Origin: Alsobacter sp964544365
GTDB taxonomy: Bacteria; Pseudomonadota; Alphaproteobacteria; Rhizobiales; Beijerinckiaceae
Direction: 5' to 3'
Length of the DNA: 12,587 bases
NCBI GenBank assembly: GCA_964544365.1
Contig: CAZJCW010000117.1
Location: 1 to 12,587 of the forward strand
A model generated the notes under the pieces. The model was not told where the DNA came from and made no database searches. It saw only the letters and a list, made by a program, of their open reading frames with translations. Below are positions 1-6,322 of the stretch, in pieces; within the stretch, counting starts at the first letter, position 1; each line of letters opens with the position of its first letter. A program made the translations under genes and the position numbers.

Positions 1-933
1 CACGGGCAGATGGCCGCCACCGAGCTCGAGGACGTGATGACCGCGTTCTACGAGGGCAAGTACGACATCCTCCTGTCGACGGCGATCGTCGAATCGGGCC
101 TCGACATTCCGTCCGCCAACACGCTGATCGTGCACCGGGCCGACATGTTCGGCCTCGGGCAGCTCTACCAGCTGCGCGGACGCGTCGGCCGCGGCAAGAC
201 CAGGGCCTATGCGCTGTTCACGATCCCGGCGAACAAGCCGCCGACCGCGCAGGCGGAGCGGCGGCTCAAGGTGCTGCAGTCCATCGACACGCTGGGCGCG
301 GGCTTCCAGCTCGCCAGCCACGACCTCGACATCCGCGGCGCGGGGAACCTGCTCGGCGACGAGCAGTCCGGCCACATCAAGGAGGTGGGCTACGAACTCT
401 ACCAGCAAATGCTGGAGGAGGCCGTCGCCCAGCTGAAGGCCGGCATCTCGGACGAGGGCGCGCGTGACGACCACTGGTCGCCCTCCATCACCATCGGCAC
501 GCCGGTGATGATCCCCGAGCACTACGTGCAGGACCTGCACCTGCGCCTCGGGCTCTACAAGCGGCTCTCGACGCTCGACACCGACCAGGAGATCCAGGCC
601 TTCGCCGCCGAGCTGATCGACCGGTTCGGTCCGCTGCCGGAGGAGGTCGAGCAGCTGATGGACATCGTCGCGATCAAGGCGCTGTGTCGTCGCGCCAATG
701 TCGACAAGGTCGATGCGGGGCCCAAGGGGCTGATCCTGTCCTTCCGCGACAATGCCTTCGCCAATCCCGAAGGGCTCGTCCGCTTCATCGGCCAGGAAGG
801 CTCCCTGGCGAAGGTGCGCCCGGACATGCGCATCGTCTTCATCCGCGATTTCGACACCGCCGAACAGCGCCTGAAGGGGACCGGCGTGATCCTGCGCAGC
901 CTCGCCGGGATCGCGGAGAAGAAGGCCGCCTGA
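1..933 (+). CDS. mfd: Transcription-repair coupling factor Mfd, C-terminal part (5' truncated by window edge)
   Basis: Mfd is a cytoplasmic DNA translocase that removes RNA polymerase stalled at lesions and recruits UvrA for nucleotide excision repair. The reading frame is open from base 1, so only the last 310 residues are present. Visible landmarks, numbered from the window edge, are helicase motif V (TAIVESGLDIP, about 27-37), motif VI (QLYQLRGRVGR, 54-64), and the TRG/RecG-like region (IRGAGNLLGDEQSGHI, 111-126, followed by Y-x7-ML-type residues). A C-terminal D7-type domain runs from about 169 (VMIPEHYV) to the end; in the family this domain masks the UvrA-binding surface. The upstream BID, polymerase-interaction and first RecA-like domains lie outside the window. 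The TGA stop is 2 bp from the stop of the convergent DsbA-like gene, so no terminator fits between them. Nothing suggests damage. Identification is secure from the motif set. Confidence 0.97.
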   Translation, partial: HGQMAATELEDVMTAFYEGKYDILLSTAIVESGLDIPSANTLIVHRADMFGLGQLYQLRGRVGRGKTRAYALFTIPANKPPTAQAERRLKVLQSIDTLGAGFQLASHDLDIRGAGNLLGDEQSGHIKEVGYELYQQMLEEAVAQLKAGISDEGARDDHWSPSITIGTPVMIPEHYVQDLHLRLGLYKRLSTLDTDQEIQAFAAELIDRFGPLPEEVEQLMDIVAIKALCRRANVDKVDAGPKGLILSFRDNAFANPEGLVRFIGQEGSLAKVRPDMRIVFIRDFDTAEQRLKGTGVILRSLAGIAEKKAA

Positions 934-935
934 GC

Positions 936-1598
936 TCAGTCCGCGACGATGTCGGCGGCGGCCTGGTCCATCGCCGAGGCCAGTGTCTCCGCCGCCTCGG
1001 CGCCGGAAATGGCGTATCGCCCGGCGATGATGAAGAACGGCACGCCCTGCACGCCCATCTCCTGCGCCATCCTCATCTCCGCCTCGACGTCCGAGACGAG
1101 GTCGTCGCCCGACAGCATCTCCTGGACGACGCGCGCGTCAAGGCCGCAGATCCCGGCGATGTCGACCAGCACCGAGCGGTCGCCGATGTCGAGGCCCCGC
1201 TCGAAGAAGGCCGCGAACAGCGCCTCGGCCACCGACCCCTGAACGCCCTCCGTCGCGGCGAGGCGGAGCAGGCGGTGGGCGTCGCGCGTGTTCGGCGAGC
1301 GGCGGATCGCCTCGAAGTCGAAGCGAATGCCTGCCTCGGCGCCCAGCGCCGTCAGCCGCTGATGGATCTCGGCGAGGCGTCCGCCCGTGCCGAACTTGCG
1401 CTCCATGTAGAGCTTGCGGTCGATGCCCTCGGGCGGGATCGTCGCGTCGAGCTGGAACGGATGCCAGCGCACAGCGACCGGGCGGTCCGGCCGCAGGCGG
1501 ATCGCCTGTTCGAGCCGGCGCTTGCCCAGGTAGCACCACGGGCACACCACGTCCGATACGACGTCGATGACGAGCGGGATGGTTGCGGCGTCGGCCAT
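936..1598 (-). CDS. DsbA family oxidoreductase (FrnE / 2-hydroxychromene-2-carboxylate isomerase-like)
   Basis: This is a 220-residue thioredoxin-fold protein with the inserted helical domain typical of the DsbA/FrnE family. Residues 19-22 form a CPWC redox motif. The cis-proline loop is at 182-187 (GVQGVP), and the family segment NTRDAH is at 103-108. There is no signal peptide, which fits the cytoplasmic FrnE branch (polyketide or stress-linked dithiol oxidoreductases) rather than periplasmic DsbA. The CPWC pair argues for redox activity and against a pure glutathione-dependent isomerase such as NahD. The ATG at 1598 is preceded by a GGAGA-type ribosome site about seven bases upstream. It lies 53 bp downstream of the ANL-like gene on the same strand and is probably the last gene of that operon. 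Its substrate cannot be told from the sequence. Confidence 0.9.
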   Translation of the reverse strand: MADAATIPLVIDVVSDVVCPWCYLGKRRLEQAIRLRPDRPVAVRWHPFQLDATIPPEGIDRKLYMERKFGTGGRLAEIHQRLTALGAEAGIRFDFEAIRRSPNTRDAHRLLRLAATEGVQGSVAEALFAAFFERGLDIGDRSVLVDIAGICGLDARVVQEMLSGDDLVSDVEAEMRMAQEMGVQGVPFFIIAGRYAISGAEAAETLASAMDQAAADIVAD

Positions 1599-1651
1599 GG
1601 TCTGTCTCCGCGATGTCCCGCTGTCCTACGACGATCGGCCCGGTCGGTCGA

Positions 1652-2905
1652 TCACGAAGAGGAGACGGCCAGGATCCGCCCCTGGCTGTCCGTCCGGCAG
1701 ACAAGGCCGGTCTCTGCGACGCCAACGGTGCCGGTCGGCGTGTCGATGCGTGTCGGCACCCCGGCCCCGGCGAGATAGAGGCGGCCGCCGGGCCCGGTCT
1801 CGGCGCGGATGACGACGCCTCCGCCTTCGTCGGGAACCCGCGACTCCCCCATCGCCAGCATCGTCGCGCCCGTGTCGTCCCGGCGCGCGGCCATAAGGCC
1901 GTGTTCGCCGCAGGCAAGGGCGTCGACGATGACGCCGGCGGGTCCGCCAGGCGTCGGCCGGGTTTCGAAACGCGCGGCGGGCCGGTGGAGCAGGATGCTG
2001 GACGCGGCGCGCTTGACCATTCCGGCCTGGGAGACGGCATCCTCCAGCGCGGCCGGAACGACGACATGGCCATGACCCTGGGCGTCGGCGCACGCAAGGA
2101 GCGAGGCGGCGCGGAAAGTGGGCACCTGCCACAACGTTCCGCCACTGAGCAATGCCGGGACGAGCCCTGTCACCAACCCGGCGTGGCTGACCGGCGCAAT
2201 GGTCGTCAGGATGGATGCGGCCGAACCCATCCCGGCGCGCACGACAAGCAGGAGCCCGGCTGCGACGAGACCGTCCTGCTCGTGCCGGACCAGCGCGACC
2301 CGGCCGTCGATCATCTTGGTCGTGAGGATGGGCGGCTGGCCGGCCGAACGGCCGCCGGGCGGCGCGAAACCCGCATCGGCCGTCGAAGAGAACAGGCCGT
2401 CGAGCCTCAGGACGCCGCCGGGAAGCCGGTCACCGAAGGCGAGGACGAAGCGCCCGCCGCCGGCCATGGCCGCTGCCGCACGCCAGGTTTCGGCCGGCCG
2501 AAGCGTTCCGGCAACTCCGACGGTCACGATCGCGCCGACATTCTCGCGGCCAGCAAGGTCGGTCATCGCATCGAGCGAAAGGGCGGGGGATGCAAGGCAG
2601 GGTGTCAGCCCGGCCCTCAGCGCCGCCAGGATCACGACCGGCGCTTCCGCCGTCGCGATCATCGACACCACGACGACCTGGCCGGCCCTCAGGCCGATGT
2701 CGCCGAACTGGTCGACGGTACGCTGGATCGCGCGCTCCGCCGCCGCAAAGGTCGTGCTGCGGAGGCCGCCGGCCTCGTCATGCTGGCGGAACGCAAGACC
2801 TTGCGGATTCGCCTGGACGCTCGCCGCGAACAGGTCGGGCAACGTGATTCCTGCCCAGGGCGGCAACTGGGCCTGCGGTTGCTCGATGGCCCTCGCTTCG
2901 ATCAC
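1652..2905 (-). CDS. Degenerate AMP-binding (ANL superfamily-like) protein, probably lacking the catalytic P-loop
   Basis: The product resembles the large N-terminal domain of acyl-CoA synthetases but is unusual. From the GTG at 2905 it has 417 residues. The opening (ITLPDLFAASVQANPQGLAF, then GLRAGQVVVVSM and ILAALRAGL) follows the usual ANL start. PVSHAGLVTGLVPALLSGGT (238-257) matches the family's P-x-[SF]H...sGgt region. CGEHG (about 333-337) sits where the Y-G-x-T-E motif is expected, and ETGLVCRTDSQGR (398-410) resembles the hinge motif TGD...D-x-G. The [ST]SGTTGxPKG loop that binds ATP phosphates is not recognisable; that place reads RVALVRHEQDG (about 202-212). The roughly 100-residue C-terminal lid is absent. 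An ATG at 3067 is in frame but would overlap the upstream gene by more than 100 bp, so I prefer GTG 2905; no strong ribosome site marks either. A non-enzymatic or highly diverged role is an inference. Confidence 0.75.
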   Translation of the reverse strand: MIEARAIEQPQAQLPPWAGITLPDLFAASVQANPQGLAFRQHDEAGGLRSTTFAAAERAIQRTVDQFGDIGLRAGQVVVVSMIATAEAPVVILAALRAGLTPCLASPALSLDAMTDLAGRENVGAIVTVGVAGTLRPAETWRAAAAMAGGGRFVLAFGDRLPGGVLRLDGLFSSTADAGFAPPGGRSAGQPPILTTKMIDGRVALVRHEQDGLVAAGLLLVVRAGMGSAASILTTIAPVSHAGLVTGLVPALLSGGTLWQVPTFRAASLLACADAQGHGHVVVPAALEDAVSQAGMVKRAASSILLHRPAARFETRPTPGGPAGVIVDALACGEHGLMAARRDDTGATMLAMGESRVPDEGGGVVIRAETGPGGRLYLAGAGVPTRIDTPTGTVGVAETGLVCRTDSQGRILAVSSS

Positions 2906-2945
2906 GTGCGGGTCCAGGGTGTCGGAGAAAACGACTGTGCCCGAT

Positions 2946-4742
2946 TCACGGTGCGGCGCGCCAGAGTGTCTCCGGCTGGAAGCCGAAGAGAGATGTGCGG
3001 TCCGGGCGACGGACCGCGGCCGAGCGGGCGATCCACTGGTGGGGCTGGTTGAAGAGCGGCACCACATAGAAGCCAGAGAGCAGGACCCGGTCCAGCGCGC
3101 GGGTCGCCGAGACGAAATCCTCGCGCGAGCGCGCGACCAGCATCGCGTCGATCATGGCCTCGATCGCCGGTTCCCGCGCTCCGGCGTAGTTGAGCGAACC
3201 CTGCCGGTCGGCGGCCCGGGCGCTCCAGCGGCCGTACTGCTCGTTGCCGGGGGAGGGGGATGCCCCCCAGGCGAACTGGATCATGTCGAAGTCGAAGGCG
3301 GACAGGCGTCGCCAGTACTGGACGTCGTCGACGAGGCGGACCTTCAGGCCGATGCCGATGCGCTGAAGCGCCTGCGCATAGTTCAGCGCCAGCCGCTCCT
3401 GCACGCGGCTGGCGGCCAGGAACTCGAACGCGAACGGTTCGCCGGCGGCGTTGCGCAGAACGCCATCCTGCAGGCGCCACCCGGCCGCCCCCAGCAGGGA
3501 CAGCGCCTGCCGGGCGACCTCCCGGTCCCGGCCGGAGCCGTCGGCGGATGCCGGTTTCCACGCCCCCTCCAGGATGTCCGCGCGCACCGCATGCGGGAAG
3601 GGCGCCAGCAAGGCGCGCTCCTGCGACGTCGGAGGACGACCGGTCGAGGCCAGGTCCGAGCCTTCGAAAAAGCTCGTCGTGCGGGCGTAGAGGCCCTGGA
3701 ACAGGTTGCGATTGACCCAGTCGAAATCGAACAGCAGGCCCAGTGCCTCGCGGACCCGGATGTCGGCAAACAGCGGGCGACGGGTGTTGAAGACGAAGGC
3801 GTTCATTCCCTTCGGCGTGCGGATCGGGATGGGATCGCGCACCACGCGGCCCTCCAGGGCGGCGGGGAAATCGTAGCCGGTGGTCCAGCGGGTGGGACTG
3901 TCCTCCGTCCGCACGTCGTAGAGACCGCCCTTGAAGGCCTCGAACAGCGTGTTGGAGTCGCGGAAATAATCGAAGCGGATCTCGTCGGGATTGTAGAGGC
4001 CGCGCGAGATCGGCAGGTCCTTGGCCCAGTAGTCCGCACGACGCCGGAAGGTGATGCTCTCGCCGGGGCGGACGTCGGCGATGACGTAGGGGCCCGATCC
4101 GATCGGAGGCGTCAGGTTCGTCTCCTCGAACCGGGCCGCGTCCGTCGCATGGCGCGGCAGGACCGGCATCAGCGCCAGGATCAGCGGCAACTCCCGGTCT
4201 CCGGTGGTTCCGAGGTCGAAACGCACGGTCAGGGGGTCTGGCGCTTCCGCCTTCGTGACCTTGCCGTACCAGTTGCGGAAGTTGGGTTTGCCCTTCGTCT
4301 TCAGGAGGTCCCAGCTGAACAGGACATCGGCCGAGGTGACGCGCGTCCCGTCCGAGAACGTGGCCTTCGGATTGAGCCTGAACTGCACCCAGCTGCGGTC
4401 GTCCGGTGTTTCGATGGTCTCCGCGACGAGCCCATAGAGGCTGAAGGGTTCGTCGTAGGAGCGCGCCATCAGTCCCTGGGTCACGAGCCCCAGCGGCGGG
4501 ACGATGCCCTGCGCGGCGATTCCCCGCACCGAGAAGGTGTTGAGCGTGTCGAACGTTCCTTGAACGCCGAAGACGATCCGGCCGCCTTTGGGCGCATCGG
4601 GATCGGCATAGGGCAGGTGGCCGAAGTCGACGGGAAGCGCCGGTTCACCGTGCATCGCGATGCCGTGGCGCGGCTGCGCTGCCGCGCCCGCCGCGAGAAG
4701 GACGGCGCCGAGCATCCAGGCGACGATCCGAAAGGGGCGCAT
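2946..4742 (-). CDS. Extracellular solute-binding protein, YejA-like (ABC peptide/microcin C-type uptake)
   Basis: This is a 598-residue periplasmic binding protein of the SBP_bac_5 family and close in length to E. coli YejA. From ATG 4742 the protein starts with a Sec signal peptide (MRPFRIVAWM, then a Leu/Ala-rich core, with likely cleavage after AAA near residue 22). Family landmarks include LPYADPDAPKGG (43-54), the substrate-cleft segment FSDGTRVTSADVLFSW (129-144), GSGPYVI (215-221) and GYDFPA (289-294). The frame stays open to 5114, but the upstream residues are Arg/Gly-rich and lack a signal peptide, so 4742 is the better start; a GTG at 4751 is an alternative. In E. coli YejA delivers peptides to the YejBEF ABC transporter. 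No permease or ATPase gene is in this window, so it is either an orphan or is served by a transporter encoded elsewhere. It is the first gene of the run leading to the ANL-like and DsbA-like genes (40-bp gap to the next). Confidence 0.9.
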   Translation of the reverse strand: MRPFRIVAWMLGAVLLAAGAAAQPRHGIAMHGEPALPVDFGHLPYADPDAPKGGRIVFGVQGTFDTLNTFSVRGIAAQGIVPPLGLVTQGLMARSYDEPFSLYGLVAETIETPDDRSWVQFRLNPKATFSDGTRVTSADVLFSWDLLKTKGKPNFRNWYGKVTKAEAPDPLTVRFDLGTTGDRELPLILALMPVLPRHATDAARFEETNLTPPIGSGPYVIADVRPGESITFRRRADYWAKDLPISRGLYNPDEIRFDYFRDSNTLFEAFKGGLYDVRTEDSPTRWTTGYDFPAALEGRVVRDPIPIRTPKGMNAFVFNTRRPLFADIRVREALGLLFDFDWVNRNLFQGLYARTTSFFEGSDLASTGRPPTSQERALLAPFPHAVRADILEGAWKPASADGSGRDREVARQALSLLGAAGWRLQDGVLRNAAGEPFAFEFLAASRVQERLALNYAQALQRIGIGLKVRLVDDVQYWRRLSAFDFDMIQFAWGASPSPGNEQYGRWSARAADRQGSLNYAGAREPAIEAMIDAMLVARSREDFVSATRALDRVLLSGFYVVPLFNQPHQWIARSAAVRRPDRTSLFGFQPETLWRAAP

Positions 4743-4993
4743 GCGCTTCACGGGGTCCGGTTCATGATTCGGCCGGAACTCTATCACGATGCTGCGGCAT
4801 GGCCGTCCGGAGCGCGCCGATGATCCCCGGACGCGCTTTTGAACTGGCATCCGGTGCCCCGACCCTGTATGCAGCGAACGCTGCGTCATCGTCCCGCCGC
4901 ATTCGCCGCCGAAGCACGGCCTCCGAAGCGTCGCGGCGAGACCGCCGGGTGATGCACGCCAGCCCGTCCGTTCTGCGAGAGGATATCCAACGC
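4743..4993. other. Divergent intergenic region between the YejA-like and IalB-like genes
   Basis: These 251 bp must carry the promoters of both divergent genes. I see no convincing -35/-10 pair on either strand; TTGAAC at 4839-4844 has no partner at the right distance. The one clear symmetric element is the near-palindrome GCAGCGAACGCTGC at 4871-4884 (six-base arms around AA). The region stays open in frame with both flanking genes, but the encoded residues look non-coding (Arg/Ser/Ala-rich). Confidence 0.4.
4978..4983 (+). promoter_or_regulatory. Ribosome binding site deciding the ialB-like start
   Basis: AGAGGA lies ten bases before the ATG at 4994 and supports that start over the in-frame upstream starts at 4799 and 4952. 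The protein from 4994 begins directly with a signal peptide, which agrees. Confidence 0.65.
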
Positions 4994-5779
4994 ATGTCGT
5001 TCTACCGGCCGACCGCCCAGCATCTCGGTATCGCCCTTGCGGCCCTGATGGCGGCATCGCCCGCCTTCGCGCAGACCACCCCGGCACAGCCGCGTCCCGC
5101 GCAGCCGGCCGCACCTGCGCAGCGTCCGGCCCAGCCCGCCGCCCCGGCCCAGCAGCCGGCGACCCCGGCTCCGCAGGGGCCGGCCGTCGTGCAGCTCAAG
5201 CCCGAGCCCCGGCAGTTCGACTGGGTCAAGGTTTGCCCTCCCAAGGAGCAGAACGGCGGCAAGGAGCTTTGCGTCATCCAGCGCGAATTCGTTTCCGACG
5301 ACGGCCAGCCGGTCATGGCGATCGCCGTCTACGACACGAAGGGCGATCCGCAGCGCAAGGTCGTGTTCGTCGTTCCGCCGGGCTTCCTGCTCCAGCCGGG
5401 CCTGCGCTTCACCATCGACAACTCGAAGGCCGAGCCGGCCCGATTCCAGATCTGTCTCCAGGGCTGCTTCGCCGAGTCGCTGCCCAAGGACGACATCTTC
5501 AATGCCATGAAGCGCGGCAACCTGATTTCGGTGTCGCTGCAGAACCAGTTCGCCCGTGAGGTCGTGTTCCAGGCGCCGATGACCGGCTTCGGCAAGGCGT
5601 TCGACGGTCCCGGGCTTGATCCTGCTGCCTACGACCAGCAGCAGCGCCAGCTGCGCGAGCAGATGGAGAAGCAGGCCGAGGAGCGTCGTCGCGCGCTCGA
5701 GGCCAGCGGCGCGGCCCCCGCTCCCGGCGCTCCCGCCCCGGGCGCTCCGGCTCCCGCCCCGGCGGCTCCCAAGCCCTGA
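4994..5779 (+). CDS. Invasion-associated locus B (IalB) family periplasmic protein
   Basis: The product is a 261-residue secreted protein. A Sec signal peptide occupies residues 1-26 (cleavage after AFA). A Pro/Ala/Gln-rich linker follows at about 28-66 with a near-exact repeat of RPAQPAAPAQ. The IalB-type domain runs from about 70 to 205, with FDWVKVCPP (75-83), GQPVMAIAVYD (104-114), VVPPGFLLQPGLRF (126-139) and FQICLQGCFA (151-160). Four cysteines (81, 93, 154, 158) could form two disulfides in the periplasm. A charged helix at about 210-236 (QQQRQLREQMEKQAEERRRA) and an Ala/Pro/Gly tail complete it. The family is named for a Bartonella protein linked to erythrocyte invasion, but it is widespread in free-living Hyphomicrobiales, so no virulence role should be read from the name. 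It stands alone, divergent from the YejA-like gene, and ends at a strong terminator. Confidence 0.88.
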   Translation: MSFYRPTAQHLGIALAALMAASPAFAQTTPAQPRPAQPAAPAQRPAQPAAPAQQPATPAPQGPAVVQLKPEPRQFDWVKVCPPKEQNGGKELCVIQREFVSDDGQPVMAIAVYDTKGDPQRKVVFVVPPGFLLQPGLRFTIDNSKAEPARFQICLQGCFAESLPKDDIFNAMKRGNLISVSLQNQFAREVVFQAPMTGFGKAFDGPGLDPAAYDQQQRQLREQMEKQAEERRRALEASGAAPAPGAPAPGAPAPAPAAPKP

Positions 5780-5827
5780 CGGAGGTCTCGTCCGGCACGG
5801 CCGGGCGAGGACCTTCCGCCACCAACG

Positions 5828-5855
5828 AAAAAGCCCCCGGTTCGGGGGCTTTTTT
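5828..5855. terminator. Bidirectional rho-independent terminator between ialB-like and hspQ
   Basis: A perfect 12-bp stem (5828-5839 with 5843-5854) closes on a 3-base loop GTT. The stem has a GC core (GCCCCCG/CGGGGGC) and is flanked by five A on the left and six T on the right. It therefore gives a U-tract for transcripts from either side and serves the convergent ialB-like gene (+) and hspQ (-). Confidence 0.93.
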
Positions 5856-5897
5856 GTTTCCTGACGGCTGACCGGCGCCGCGTTCGTTCCGGTTCGT

Positions 5898-6227
5898 TCA
5901 GTTCATGCGTCCATTGCGGCTGCGATAGCCGCCATCGTTCTCGCGGACGAACATCTCGTCGACCTGCGGGTGCCGGATCGGATCACCCGACGTGTCCGGC
6001 AGGAGGTTCTGCTCGGAGACATAGGCGACGTACTCGGTTTCCGCGTTCTCTGCGAAGAGATGATAAAATGGCTGGTCCTTCGACGGCCTGACATTCTCGG
6101 GAATGGAATTATACCACTCCTCGGTGTTGTTGAATGTCGGATCGACGTCGAACACGACGCCGCGGAAAGGATAGAAGCGGTGCTTGACGACCTGTCCGAC
6201 CGCGTATTTTGCACTGCGCGACTTCAT
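5898..6227 (-). CDS. hspQ: Heat shock protein HspQ (YccV-like hemimethylated-DNA-binding family)
   Basis: This 109-residue protein matches the HspQ/YccV family at full length. Key segments are YAVGQVVKHRFYPFRGVVFDVDP (8-30; quoted in part as VGQVVKHRF and FRGVVFDVDP), EEWY (36-39), DQPFYHLF (51-58) and TEYVAYVSEQNLLPD (64-78). E. coli HspQ is a small cytoplasmic heat-shock protein that affects stability of mutant DnaA and acts as a Lon specificity factor and substrate. The ATG at 6227 gives the expected N-terminus; the ribosome site is weak. Upstream, TTGACG (6260-6265, minus strand) could be a -35 element but has only a poor -10 partner. No CIRCE element was seen. The gene lies 95 bp downstream of the lyase gene on the same strand and shares the terminator at 5828-5855. 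Confidence 0.93.
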   Translation of the reverse strand: MKSRSAKYAVGQVVKHRFYPFRGVVFDVDPTFNNTEEWYNSIPENVRPSKDQPFYHLFAENAETEYVAYVSEQNLLPDTSGDPIRHPQVDEMFVRENDGGYRSRNGRMN

Positions 6228-6322
6228 GGACCGGACTCGTACACCCGAGGTCTAGGCATCGTCAATTGCCGCATTGAGCGTTGCGTTTAGCGTTACGCAG
6301 GCTCTCGTTTAGGTCGATCAAT
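6228..6322. other. Upstream region of hspQ with a short direct repeat
   Basis: These 95 bp separate the lyase stop from hspQ. AGCGTT occurs at 6277-6282 and again at 6289-6294, twelve bases apart, with the related GCGTTT between them. A promoter is expected here; the best candidate -35 is TTGACG on the minus strand at 6260-6265. No terminator hairpin with a T-tract is visible for the lyase transcript, so read-through into hspQ is possible. Confidence 0.35.

Noticed and set aside
1583..3052. A 489-codon plus-strand frame opposite the ANL-like gene
   Set aside because: Low-complexity Arg/Gly/Asp-rich translation with no ribosome site. Although the ANL-like gene is degenerate, its own frame has recognisable superfamily motifs and this one has none.
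2118..4823. A 901-codon plus-strand open frame opposite the YejA-like and ANL-like genes
   Set aside because: It is antisense to two genes with clear family motifs, its product is Arg/Ala/Gly-rich without any domain, and such shadow frames are common in very GC-rich DNA.
4839..4873. TTGAAC ... TATGCA as a promoter for the ialB-like gene
   Set aside because: The spacing of 23 bp is too long for a sigma-70 promoter.
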